Notes under the pieces: generated by a model
What the model saw: the letters and a program-made list of their open reading frames with translations, nothing else
What the model was told of the DNA's origin: nothing
Databases searched by the model: none
Source: CAZVKN01 sp964627035
Lineage (GTDB): Bacteria > Electryoneota > AABM5-125-24 > Hatepunaeales > Hatepunaeaceae
Assembly (NCBI GenBank): GCA_964627035.1
Contig: CAZVKN010000012.1
Location: 22,925-86,924, forward strand
Length of the DNA stretch: 64,000 nucleotides
Direction: 5' to 3'
Shown here: one piece after another, positions 23,084 through 32,005 of the stretch
How positions within the stretch are numbered: the first letter of the stretch is position 1
How the letters are laid out: each line of letters opens with the position of its first letter
Program-made: the position numbers and the translations under genes

Positions 23084-25434
23084 CACTCGCTCACCGCTTT
23101 TGCTTTCCAAACTCCATTTGATTCAGTCAGGTTGAAATGCGTTGTTTCTCCGGGTCTGATTCTCGCTGAAGTGAATACTCTTGATTCTAAAGTAGGGTGT
23201 AATACCATTGTAATTGTAAGGTAAGGTTTGCGACCGTGTTGAGAAACAGACCATGATCTGTTCGACTGCTTGGTGATGATAATTCTGCTGTCACTGTCAC
23301 CGGCTTCTATGGTTACTGCACCCCATCTGTTCGGGATCATGGGTTCGATTCGCACTTCAGCCGATCTCCTCCACTCCAAACCGATGATATTGTCCATCAT
23401 TACTCTGATATATTCGGCTGTAGAAGTGCTGTGAACCGGGTTGCGGACGATATTATTACCGGTCGGCATCGGATCACCGTTTTCCACTTCAGGCAGACCG
23501 CCAATCAAACCGGATTCCAGCACACGGTGACTTAACCTGTCAACAAGATGCTGAAGGCTGTCGAGCTGCCCGACCGACCTGTACATGTCAGCCAGCCTTC
23601 CCGCAGTCCAGACCAACAGGTCACCGCGGGACAACACGCCCTGCGGTCTATCAGGAAGATAAAACTCATGAGTTGATTGGTAGTGAGGGTCAGATGATGC
23701 CAGACTTCGGAAACCTGCATCGCCGATCAGACCCACTTCTGCTGCATTACCAAGCAATTCGCGATTAAGTTTTACATTGTCATTTTGGTGCCATCCCAAT
23801 GCAAGAATGTGCGAAACAGTCTGTGTGCTGTCATCAATCAGTTCCGGTCTGATCTTTTCGTCTATCCGATCTTTTCTGCTGTAGCCTTCGGAAAACAGCA
23901 GAACTCTGTCCAGCCGTTGATCGTATAGTGTTTTATAACGCCTTTTTACCGCCGACAGACTCAACGGTAGTCTGTATTGACCTGTCTGCCCGCTGATTGT
24001 GGGTGGATATACCGATTCGTCCGGCTGGAACATGCTCGTATTTATTCCATTAAAAAAACCTTGTGGGAATTGTCCGGCAATTTTGCTGTCACCGACAAAC
24101 TCGCGAGCTATTGCTGAGAGGAATTGCGATTCTATAGTCGCGCCTTGTCTCACATTTCCGAGATAGTCACTGTCGTTAATCTCAAAACCCATCTCATAGC
24201 GATCTGATGCCGTCTTGAGATATTCACCGAGGCGCTCAGTAAGGGCATTCCGATACAGAGTATCCACGCTGTTGAAATAGTTCTGCAGATCCTTTAAGGC
24301 AAGCACGGACAGCCCTCCAGTCCCGCTGTATTTTGCATTGCGACCGTCCGGGAAAATTTCCGTTGCGAAATAGCCCTTGGTTAGTGGATTTTGTCCCTCC
24401 TCATTCGCCGGTTTGAGCAGTTCTGTCAATAGCTGATACGCTCTGTCCGGATCGCTCTGAGAGCGAAAGAGTCCTTTTGCTGAAAGCGCAGTATGCCACC
24501 CGGAACCGTACGGTGAGTGAGGAAGCCCGGCATACATAGTATGGTTGTCGTTATATACTGTGAGAAGTTTGGCGAGTGTCATCCTCGACCAGGCAAACGC
24601 ATGTTCAACCGCTTTGTATTGACAAGTGAAAGCAAATTTATCAAGCTGTCTGATTGAGTGTTTTCGTCGTTGATCCCTCCAATCTTCTTGTGAAGTCAGT
24701 ATTGAATCCGCAAGGACTGCGCCGGTTGACAAGGCAAACTGAAACGACTTTTCCCCTTTGATTTTAATCTCACCGGGAAAATACAGGTTGGCAAATTCGA
24801 TGTCACCTGTACTCTGTCCCCGTTCATAAACAGTTTCAATAACTTCATCTATCTCAACGAATTTGCTGTTTTCAGGGCACGAGACTGAGTAGCTCCTCTC
24901 GTTGGTAAATCGAACTTCGAGGCGACTGCTGCTATAGATCCAGTTTGATCGGTAATCCGGTGTATCTGTGAGATAGTGAAGTCCTGAAACAGACTGCTGG
25001 TCGAATATCGGACGGAAAGAAATCGTCTTTTTGGTTGGGTTTGATATAGTAAAAAGCAGTCCGTGAATGTAAGGGGGCAGTTCAATGCGAACCTTCAAAC
25101 CTGATTTATATTGGCGCTCTATCCATTCGGGATGTACGATGCAAAACAACGGATCAACATCCATCCGTCTCTGGTCACTTGAAAGTTCCCAGTCAGCGAC
25201 AATCCGGTCGCCAAATCTAAACAGACCGTACTCACCGTGTTTCACCTGCCGTAGCGCATCATCGAAATAGTAGCCGCCGACGCCGTCGGAGAGAAGTACC
25301 TGACGGGAAAATCCTTCGGCATAGACCGTATCTGACAGGCTGTCAATATAGGACTCGTCAATGATTGGAGAGAGCTTTTCCCCGCATCCAACTGTTAAGA
25401 GCGAGACACACACTATTACTAAAGGTATTAACAT
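23083..25434 (-). CDS. Lipoprotein with (alpha/alpha)6-barrel, glycoside hydrolase-like
   Basis: A 783-residue lipoprotein (signal ending VGC). The N-terminal half is a beta-rich domain with LSDGVGGYYFDDALRQVKHGEYGLF, like the first domain of glycogen-debranching and related enzymes. The second half (from about residue 260) is helical, with HSPYGSGWHTALSAKGLF and NGDPMPTGNNIVRNPVHSTSTAEYI, and it closes with a beta-sandwich (EVRIEPMIPNRWGAVTIEA) as in GH63/65/94-like proteins. The precise family and substrate are not recognised. GTG at 25437 is an alternative start. Confidence 0.6.
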   Translation of the reverse strand: MLIPLVIVCVSLLTVGCGEKLSPIIDESYIDSLSDTVYAEGFSRQVLLSDGVGGYYFDDALRQVKHGEYGLFRFGDRIVADWELSSDQRRMDVDPLFCIVHPEWIERQYKSGLKVRIELPPYIHGLLFTISNPTKKTISFRPIFDQQSVSGLHYLTDTPDYRSNWIYSSSRLEVRFTNERSYSVSCPENSKFVEIDEVIETVYERGQSTGDIEFANLYFPGEIKIKGEKSFQFALSTGAVLADSILTSQEDWRDQRRKHSIRQLDKFAFTCQYKAVEHAFAWSRMTLAKLLTVYNDNHTMYAGLPHSPYGSGWHTALSAKGLFRSQSDPDRAYQLLTELLKPANEEGQNPLTKGYFATEIFPDGRNAKYSGTGGLSVLALKDLQNYFNSVDTLYRNALTERLGEYLKTASDRYEMGFEINDSDYLGNVRQGATIESQFLSAIAREFVGDSKIAGQFPQGFFNGINTSMFQPDESVYPPTISGQTGQYRLPLSLSAVKRRYKTLYDQRLDRVLLFSEGYSRKDRIDEKIRPELIDDSTQTVSHILALGWHQNDNVKLNRELLGNAAEVGLIGDAGFRSLASSDPHYQSTHEFYLPDRPQGVLSRGDLLVWTAGRLADMYRSVGQLDSLQHLVDRLSHRVLESGLIGGLPEVENGDPMPTGNNIVRNPVHSTSTAEYIRVMMDNIIGLEWRRSAEVRIEPMIPNRWGAVTIEAGDSDSRIIITKQSNRSWSVSQHGRKPYLTITMVLHPTLESRVFTSARIRPGETTHFNLTESNGVWKAKAVSE

Positions 25435-25526
25435 CACAAACCCCTGCTATAATGATCTTGTACCAATTTAATCAAAAAAACCTCAAAACGAACAGATATG
25501 TTTCGGTAATACGGCAGGCTCACTGT

Positions 25527-28415
25527 TTATCGCTTAAAAAAGCTGATAATGCCGGATTCAAGCTCTTCGCTGTCTTTTGGTTTGATGATTGTTCCCGGCA
25601 CAGCCTGGCGGAATTTCTGACCGTATCCTTTGGTCACCGTGCGTGAATCGAGCACCAATATAACGCCACGATCCGTAGTAGAACGGATCAATCTGCCTGT
25701 GCCCTGTCTCAATTTAAGAGCAGCCGAAGGGATTTGATATTCATAGAATGGGTTGCCACCTTCTTCTTTTATCTTGTCAATTCGGGTTGCCACTATCGGG
25801 TCGTCCGGAACGGCAAATGGCAATCTTGGGATAACCACGATCTGAAGGGCGTCACCCGGCACATCAATTCCTTCCCACAGTGAGCTTGCTCCGAGCAGGA
25901 TTGCCCCCTTTGAATGTCGCAGTCTTCTGACGAGACGCTCACGTTGACCGGAACCGCCTTGCACTAGTATGTCCAAATTTGTTCCGCTAAGTTGCTGTTC
26001 CAACAGTCTCCGAACATATCTCATAGAGTTATACGATGTAAACAGAATCAGTGTACCGAGCCCAAGCTTGCGCGAAAGCGAACCGACTATGTCCGCTACT
26101 GCTTTTGTATGCCCGGTCGGATCTTCCGCCGGTGAGGGGATGTATGTCGGGTAACAGACAAGACAGTTAGCACGGTAGTCAAACGGTGATCCGTAAACTG
26201 CGGCTTCAAATGTCTCCGGTGGAAGCAGATCGAGCCCCAATCTGTGAGCAAGGTGAGTGAATCCGGATGAACCGCCTCCGGTTGTGAGCGTAGCTGATGT
26301 CAATATCGCGGCTTCAAACCTGTCCCACAGTCCTGTCTTAAGGATTTCAGACACATCGAGTGGTGCGCTCATAAGACGCAGTGGACGTTTGACTTCAGGC
26401 GGAATATCAGTCCAATAGACGCGATTCTCATCATTAGCGTCAAGAGAAATTTTTAGTTCTTCAACCAAATTGACCAACTCATTCATCGCTGCAGCAAGCT
26501 CCTGCACGGGAATAGAGGAGCTAATCTCTTCTTCACCCAATGTTATCAGTTTCTGTAACTGTGACAGTTGGCTACCCATACCGACCAATCCACTTAGTAA
26601 CGGTTGCCCGGCTTGAGACAGAAGAAGATGATCTTTACCTCCTTGATTGTACCGGACAGGAGTAGAATATGGATTGTCAGACCTCCGTTTATCGGCGAAC
26701 AGCTCCTGCAGTTGAGTAAACAACTGCTCGACCGTCGGTGTCAGGTCAGCCACGTCAGCAGCGATCTTTTCCAGCTTTTGAGAGAGATCATCACCCGATG
26801 CCATCAAAGTTACCCACAGCTCACCGTTGCGCTTGCAGATTCTCCCGATTCTATCGAGCGTAAACCGCACACCGGGTGCTACGAGGTCGGTTCCAAATTG
26901 ATCTGTGGCAACCTCCTCCAGATGGTGTGCTTCGTCAAACACAATCTTACCGACATCACCAAGCAGTCCCCCCTCTCCGCGGGCATCAGCGAGAACCAGA
27001 CTGTGATTGACTACCACAAGATCGGCATTTTGAGCTGCCCGGCGAATGCGTGGCAGAGGACAGCTCATTCCTTCGCAAATCCTGCCTGTGCAGTATCCCG
27101 CTTCAGATACTATTTGCAAAAAAAAGCTGTCTCTATTCTCGGAACGAATGCAGCTGATCTCACCGATGTCCCCGGTAGTGGTCGCATTCACCCACCGCAC
27201 AATCAGCGCAGCTTTTTCCTGCATGATGGGAGACTGTATGCGCGACGGATTATTCGCCCAGGTACGCCATTTGGTTCTGCACAAATAGTTGCGTCGTCCC
27301 TTGAGTAGTGCTGCTTTGAATCCGAATTTGAACAGCTTACCCAGCTTTGGAATTTCATCGTAGAATAGTTGATCCTGTAGGTTCTTCGTATGTGTTGACA
27401 GCACCACACGTTCACCGGAAAGCAGCGCAGGGATCAGGTATCCCAACGATTTACCCACACCTGTCCCAGCTTCGACCATCAGGAAGCTATCAGTTTGAAA
27501 AGCCTCAGCCACCTTAACCGCCATGTCAGCCTGCTGTGGTCGGATCTCATAATCTGGCATCAACTGCCTGAATCGGTCAACCTCGTTGAAAAAGCGATAT
27601 ATCTGATGATCCGGTATCGGCTCACTCGGTCGTGTTTCTCCATCAGCTTTGTAGATGTTGTTCCTGTCCAGAATCTGTCCGGTCAAAGGATCCGGAGCTG
27701 ATCTGTCGGTTCTAAAGCCATGAGTTAATGCTCTGCGGACAGCCCGAAAGCTGTTTGCGAGGGGCGAAGATGTGCCCTCGACGAATCGAAACCCTTGAGT
27801 AATCTGATCGTACGGAACTGCAGCAGCTTCCGGCATCAGTTTGCTGAACAGTTCTCCGGTTGCAGCAGCATCGTCAACCGCGCGATGTACAGGACGAGTT
27901 TTAGTTTTATACAGTGCTGACAGGCTTTTCAAACCGTAGCTGTCAATGCACGGGAGTAAGAATCTTGCCAGTGGGCTCGTATCGTGGACTCGTCCGATCA
28001 GTTGTGATGTAGCAAAGATGGAAGTGGGTTTTCCTGTGAAGGATGAGTCAATCTGGAACGGTTCAGCCTCTTTCAGGAAGCTTAGGTCGAAGGAGACGTG
28101 GTGTCCGAGGATCGGCAGATCACTGATGAAATCTTTGAATGCCTGTGAAACTTCTTCAAGCGGCGGGGCATCGGTCAGATCTGCGTTTTTAATGCCGGTA
28201 AGATTGGTTATTTCAGTAGGGAGTGATCTTACCGTAGGCTTAACGAGCTGGCTGAACCGTTCAATTTCGACACCGCGTTCAAATCTGACTGCTCCCAGCT
28301 CGATAATTTCGCAGGTCTCGGGATCCAATCCGGTGGTCTCAAGATCAATGGCTACGAATCGTTCTAATCGTGCCGATTTCCAGAATTCAAGGTTATTTTG
28401 ATCACTCTCCACCAT
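25527..28415 (-). CDS. DinG-family helicase with N-terminal DEDDh exonuclease domain
   Basis: A 962-residue fusion. Residues 20-190 are a DnaQ-like 3'-5' exonuclease with Asp24/Glu26, Asp110, His177 and Asp182. The helicase follows: Walker A AGTGVGKS 316-323, DEAHH 494-498, LTSATLT, LWEGIDVPGD and QGTGRLIRS. Between Walker A and the DEAH box, Cys379, Cys442, Cys447 and Cys452 form a likely 4Fe-4S site as in E. coli DinG and XPD. Such helicases unwind 5'-tailed duplexes and R-loops. It is flanked by a repeat-rich gap and the glycoside hydrolase-like gene. Confidence 0.88.
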   Translation of the reverse strand: MVESDQNNLEFWKSARLERFVAIDLETTGLDPETCEIIELGAVRFERGVEIERFSQLVKPTVRSLPTEITNLTGIKNADLTDAPPLEEVSQAFKDFISDLPILGHHVSFDLSFLKEAEPFQIDSSFTGKPTSIFATSQLIGRVHDTSPLARFLLPCIDSYGLKSLSALYKTKTRPVHRAVDDAAATGELFSKLMPEAAAVPYDQITQGFRFVEGTSSPLANSFRAVRRALTHGFRTDRSAPDPLTGQILDRNNIYKADGETRPSEPIPDHQIYRFFNEVDRFRQLMPDYEIRPQQADMAVKVAEAFQTDSFLMVEAGTGVGKSLGYLIPALLSGERVVLSTHTKNLQDQLFYDEIPKLGKLFKFGFKAALLKGRRNYLCRTKWRTWANNPSRIQSPIMQEKAALIVRWVNATTTGDIGEISCIRSENRDSFFLQIVSEAGYCTGRICEGMSCPLPRIRRAAQNADLVVVNHSLVLADARGEGGLLGDVGKIVFDEAHHLEEVATDQFGTDLVAPGVRFTLDRIGRICKRNGELWVTLMASGDDLSQKLEKIAADVADLTPTVEQLFTQLQELFADKRRSDNPYSTPVRYNQGGKDHLLLSQAGQPLLSGLVGMGSQLSQLQKLITLGEEEISSSIPVQELAAAMNELVNLVEELKISLDANDENRVYWTDIPPEVKRPLRLMSAPLDVSEILKTGLWDRFEAAILTSATLTTGGGSSGFTHLAHRLGLDLLPPETFEAAVYGSPFDYRANCLVCYPTYIPSPAEDPTGHTKAVADIVGSLSRKLGLGTLILFTSYNSMRYVRRLLEQQLSGTNLDILVQGGSGQRERLVRRLRHSKGAILLGASSLWEGIDVPGDALQIVVIPRLPFAVPDDPIVATRIDKIKEEGGNPFYEYQIPSAALKLRQGTGRLIRSTTDRGVILVLDSRTVTKGYGQKFRQAVPGTIIKPKDSEELESGIISFFKR

Positions 28416-28502
28416 GGATGTACCAACTAAAATAGATTGATGAAACTACATGAGAGCCTAATCCTGTAGTTAGGGTTGAGTCCTTTGAATTATTGCTGAT
28501 CT
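28416..28502. other. Intergenic stretch upstream of the dinG-like gene
   Basis: No gene is seen here. CCTGTAGTTAGGGTTGAGTCC (28463-28483) reads like a decayed member of the GTAGTC palindrome family. Some promoter for the minus-strand dinG-like gene should lie here, but I see no convincing pair of boxes. Confidence 0.4.
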
Positions 28503-28575
28503 CGTCATTCCCGCGCAGGCGGGAATCCAGAAGAATCAATGCAGGACTGGATTCTGGATCAAGTCCAGAATGACA
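28503..28575. repeat. GTCATTCCCGCG...CGGGAATCCAG palindromic repeat
   Basis: GTCATTCCCGC pairs with GCGGGAAT (28504-28526), and then CTGGATTCTGGATCAAGTCC and AGAATGAC close a second, larger fold back to the first GTCATT. ATTCCCN8GGGAAT repeats of this kind are widespread in bacteria (for example neisserial dRS3-like sequences). A fragment with TGTCATTCTGGACTTGA recurs at 63946-63962. Confidence 0.75.
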
Positions 28576-28610
28576 TACAAAGCTTTTATAGAATGTTTCA
28601 AAGGTCTCAG

Positions 28611-28657
28611 AATTGTCCTCAACCGTGACAGTCGGACTTTAGACAAGTCCGACTACA
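28611..28657. repeat. GTAGTCGGAC-type palindrome behind gcvPB
   Basis: GTCGGACTT / AAGTCCGACTAC (28631-28657) is a clear hairpin with the CTACA end. The left part (ATTGTCCTCAACCGTGAC) looks like a diverged first module, so this may be a worn two-hairpin composite. It lies 11 bases downstream of the gcvPB stop. Confidence 0.65.
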
Positions 28658-28667
28658 GAGTAATCGT

Positions 28668-30110
28668 CTATTCACCCGCACTGTAGTTTATATCCAGCTT
28701 CCTTGCTGCCAACGCTTCATTGAATCTTGTTACAGGAGTGGTATGAGGTGCTTCATGAAGGATTTCAGGATTTTCCTGAGCTTCCTTGGCAATTTGCAGC
28801 ATGGCATCAATGAACCCGTCCATCATATCCTTGGTGACCGTTTCTGTCGGTTCGATCATTAAAGCTTCATGCACGATAAGAGGGAAATTAACAGTCGGGG
28901 CATGATACCCAAAGTCGAGCAGACGTTTTGCAATGTCAACCGCTTTAACACCGTTTTTACATTGCCAATCAGCGGAGAACACCACCTCATGCATACACAG
29001 GTCGTCAAACGGAAGCTTATATGCATCCTTCAATTTTGTCCGAATGTAATTCCCATTCAGGATTGCGTTCTCGGCGACTTCTCTTAACCCCTTCGCCCCA
29101 AGTGAACTAATATATGCTGCAGCCCGCACAAGCATTCCGAAGTTACCGTAGTATGCATGCATCTTGCCTATTGACTGCGATCTGTCCCAATCCCAACTGA
29201 ATTTACCATCTTTATTATTCTTCTGCCTCGGAACGGGGAGGAACGGTTCCAGTTCAGCAGTTACAGCCACAGGACCTGATCCCGGTCCACCACCGCCGTG
29301 CGGGGTTGAGAAGGTCTTGTGCAAGTTTAGATGAACAATGTCAAATCCCATGTCTCCCGGTCGAGCCAGTCCGGTCAGGGCGTTCATGTTCGCACCGTCC
29401 ATGTACAGCAAGCCACCGACATCATGCACCGATTTGGCGATATGACCGATTTGAGTCTCAAACAGACCGAGCGTACTTGGATTTGTAATCATGATCGCAC
29501 CTACATCATCGCTCAGTGTTGCTTTCAATGCTTCAAGATCAATTCTGCCGTGTTCATTGGAAGGAATTGTTTCAGCTTTGAATCCCGCCATAACAATTGA
29601 AGCCGGATTTGTACCGTGAGATGAGTCAGGTGTCAATACGCGCGTCCGGTTCTCACCACGTGACTCAAAATATGCCCGCGTCATAAACATCGCTGCCAAT
29701 TCACCGTGTGAACCTGCTGCGGGCTGCAGGGTAACATATGGGAGACCTGTAATCTCACACAGTTGATTTTCCAGCATGTCCATCAGCTTAAATGCACCTT
29801 GATAGGTTTCTTCCGGTTGATGCGGGTGTAATCCTGCAAATCCGGGCAGGGAAGCTAAATTTTCGTTAACCTTCGGATTATACTTCATCGTGCACGATCC
29901 GAGAGGATAGAAATCCTTGTCAACATGATGATTCAGGACTGACAGGTTGACATAATGACGCACAACAGTCGGTTCGGAAACCTGCGGAAGATCAAAATCA
30001 TCACGCAACAACTCTTTCGGTGGTCCGGGGACATCATCGGGAATATCGGAGACGGGAATATGTCCGTTGACTCCGTCAGGATTATGATAATCAAAAATCA
30101 GCTTCGACAA
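28668..30110 (-). CDS. gcvPB: Glycine dehydrogenase (decarboxylating) subunit 2, P-protein beta chain
   Basis: A 480-residue PLP enzyme subunit of the glycine cleavage system; the alpha2-beta2 P-protein decarboxylates glycine and passes the aminomethyl group to lipoyl-H. The cofactor lysine is in HLNLHKTFSTPHGGGGPGSG; FYPLGSCTMKYNPK and ALMIEPTETVTKD are family marks. The start is TTG at 30110 (GAGGGAG upstream). The gcvPA, gcvT and gcvH genes are not in the window, and no glycine riboswitch is visible. Confidence 0.93.
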   Translation of the reverse strand: MSKLIFDYHNPDGVNGHIPVSDIPDDVPGPPKELLRDDFDLPQVSEPTVVRHYVNLSVLNHHVDKDFYPLGSCTMKYNPKVNENLASLPGFAGLHPHQPEETYQGAFKLMDMLENQLCEITGLPYVTLQPAAGSHGELAAMFMTRAYFESRGENRTRVLTPDSSHGTNPASIVMAGFKAETIPSNEHGRIDLEALKATLSDDVGAIMITNPSTLGLFETQIGHIAKSVHDVGGLLYMDGANMNALTGLARPGDMGFDIVHLNLHKTFSTPHGGGGPGSGPVAVTAELEPFLPVPRQKNNKDGKFSWDWDRSQSIGKMHAYYGNFGMLVRAAAYISSLGAKGLREVAENAILNGNYIRTKLKDAYKLPFDDLCMHEVVFSADWQCKNGVKAVDIAKRLLDFGYHAPTVNFPLIVHEALMIEPTETVTKDMMDGFIDAMLQIAKEAQENPEILHEAPHTTPVTRFNEALAARKLDINYSAGE

Positions 30111-30132
30111 GGTGGCTCCCTCAGTGATCTAA

Positions 30133-30195
30133 AGTTCAGAGTTCACGCTTTAGCGTGTGTTTTTTCTTGTGCAGACTAAAATCTGAACTCTAAAC
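30133..30195. repeat. GTTCAGA...TCTGAAC palindrome with CACGCTTTAGCGTG core
   Basis: The outer arms GTTCAGA (30134-30140) and TCTGAAC (30182-30188) enclose CACGCTTTAGCGTG (30144-30157). It shares its core and the flanking AACTCT words with the cluster behind yjbQ at 14141-14225. It lies between the ABC exporter stop and gcvPB start on the minus strand. Confidence 0.7.
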
Positions 30196-30232
30196 ACATT
30201 GTTTCAAATAATGATAACTCAGTTTAATAAAC

Positions 30233-32005
30233 TTATACAGACACAACAAACTGCAGGTGATACAGTCGTGCGTAAAGTCCGTTTTCCGCTAACAATTCTT
30301 CATGCGTTCCGGTTTCCCGAATACGTCCTTTGTGCAGCACGATGATTTTATCAGCGCGCCTGATGGTTGACAGCCTATGAGCCACAACCAGCGTTGTTCT
30401 TCCTTTCATCAGCCGTTCGAGTGCTTCCTGGATGTGAAACTCGGTCTCAGTGTCAACTGCCGCGGTTGCTTCATCTAATAGCAGCAGCGGGGGATCAGCA
30501 GCAAGTGCCCTCGCAATTGCGAGTAGCTGCTTTTGCCCACCTGACAACATAGCCCCACGTTCACCAACCCGTTCATCAATTTTATTCGGTAAACTGTCAA
30601 CAAATGATGCCGCATTAGCTTGTTCGAGTGCAGATTTCAATATGCCGTCACGACGGTTCTCATCACCGAGTGTCACATTCTCGGCAACCGTCCCGCTAAA
30701 AAGGAATACGTCCTGCAGAACCACACCAAACGACTTCCTCAGGTCATCAATCCGCAGGCTGCGGATATCCTTCCCGTCTAAAAGTATTCGACCTGACGTC
30801 ACATCCCAAAATCGCATCAGCAGACTGATTAGCGTTGTTTTGCCTGATCCGGTAGCTCCGACGATAGCGACTATCTGACCCGGTTCAACCTGTAAAGATA
30901 CATCATGCAGAACCGGTTCGCCAGTTTTATATTCGAATCCGATATGATCAAACGTCACTTCTCCCTTAATATCCTCTAATCCGTTAGGTTGCTCTGGATC
31001 GTTTATCTCTGAAGTGGAATCGAACAGCCAAAATACCCGTTCCGCAGCCATCATCGCTGCCTGCATAATATTATAACGTTCGCTTAAATCTCGGATTGGA
31101 CGGAAAAATCGCTCGGCGTATTGGATGAATGCGACCAATGCACCCCATGTTAGTGCCTCCTGTCCTATCATCAGACCACCAACAAGAAGTATCAATGCAG
31201 TTGAGATTGATGACAGGATGTGAATTGACGGGAAAAACAGTGCGAAGTACCGGATCGCTTTGATATATGCATCCCGGTAAACAACATTCTTTGAGTCAAA
31301 CTTTTCCTTTACCGATTTCTCTCGTCCAAAGAGTTGAACTGTGCGGATCCCGCTAATATGCTCCTGCACAAATCCGTTCAGCACTGCCAACGCTTCTCGG
31401 ATGGTGCGAAACTGCACTTGTACTTTACTGCGGAATCTGAAAACAACCGCAAAGATAAGGGGGACTACAATAAATGTAACTAGTGCCAGCTTCCAGTTCA
31501 GCATCAGCATGACAACAACGATCCCAATAAGTGACAGCAGATCTCCGATCACAGACACCACACCGGAAGTGAACATCTCGTTCAATGTCTGAATGTCGTT
31601 GGTCACTCGCGTCATCATCCAACCGACCGGCTTGGAATCAATGAACTTCAGATCCTGCCGCTGTAGATGGTTGAACAGCTTTGTTCTGATGTCAAGCACG
31701 ACCCTCTGTCCCAACCATTGCGTCAGGTACATGTGGAAGTACCGCATGAAAAAACCGAGTACGACAATCCCGATTAGCAGCAGAGCGATTTTGCCCAATC
31801 CATCAATCACTCCCACAGCAATATGGTTGTCAATTCCGGTCTTTACTACCAGAGGAACCGCCAATTCCAGCCCGGTACCGACGATAAGCAGAATAACAGC
31901 CAGCACAACACCCCATCTGTACGGCTTGATGTAACGCAGCATCCGCTTCATCAATCGAGCGTCATAAGCATGTCCGGTGACTTCTCCAAGTTCGGGTTGA
32001 TTCAC
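30233..32005 (-). CDS. Heterodimeric ABC exporter, half-transporter with canonical ATP site
   Basis: A 590-residue MsbA/MdlB-type half exporter: six membrane helices (about residues 20-330), then a nucleotide-binding domain with Walker A GATGSGKTT, signature LSGGQKQLLAIARAL, Walker B LLLLDEATAAVD with the catalytic Glu, and HRLST. The start overlaps the end of the upstream half-transporter gene by 4 bases (ATGA). The partner has a degenerate Walker B, the pattern of asymmetric pairs such as TM287/288. Substrate unknown. Confidence 0.9.
   Translation of the reverse strand: MNQPELGEVTGHAYDARLMKRMLRYIKPYRWGVVLAVILLIVGTGLELAVPLVVKTGIDNHIAVGVIDGLGKIALLLIGIVVLGFFMRYFHMYLTQWLGQRVVLDIRTKLFNHLQRQDLKFIDSKPVGWMMTRVTNDIQTLNEMFTSGVVSVIGDLLSLIGIVVVMLMLNWKLALVTFIVVPLIFAVVFRFRSKVQVQFRTIREALAVLNGFVQEHISGIRTVQLFGREKSVKEKFDSKNVVYRDAYIKAIRYFALFFPSIHILSSISTALILLVGGLMIGQEALTWGALVAFIQYAERFFRPIRDLSERYNIMQAAMMAAERVFWLFDSTSEINDPEQPNGLEDIKGEVTFDHIGFEYKTGEPVLHDVSLQVEPGQIVAIVGATGSGKTTLISLLMRFWDVTSGRILLDGKDIRSLRIDDLRKSFGVVLQDVFLFSGTVAENVTLGDENRRDGILKSALEQANAASFVDSLPNKIDERVGERGAMLSGGQKQLLAIARALAADPPLLLLDEATAAVDTETEFHIQEALERLMKGRTTLVVAHRLSTIRRADKIIVLHKGRIRETGTHEELLAENGLYARLYHLQFVVSV

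Noticed and set aside
26604..27308. A long open frame (234 codons) antisense to the dinG-like gene
   Set aside because: The opposite strand encodes conserved helicase motifs throughout; the antisense product is rich in Ser, Arg and Pro with no domain, typical of a shadow frame.
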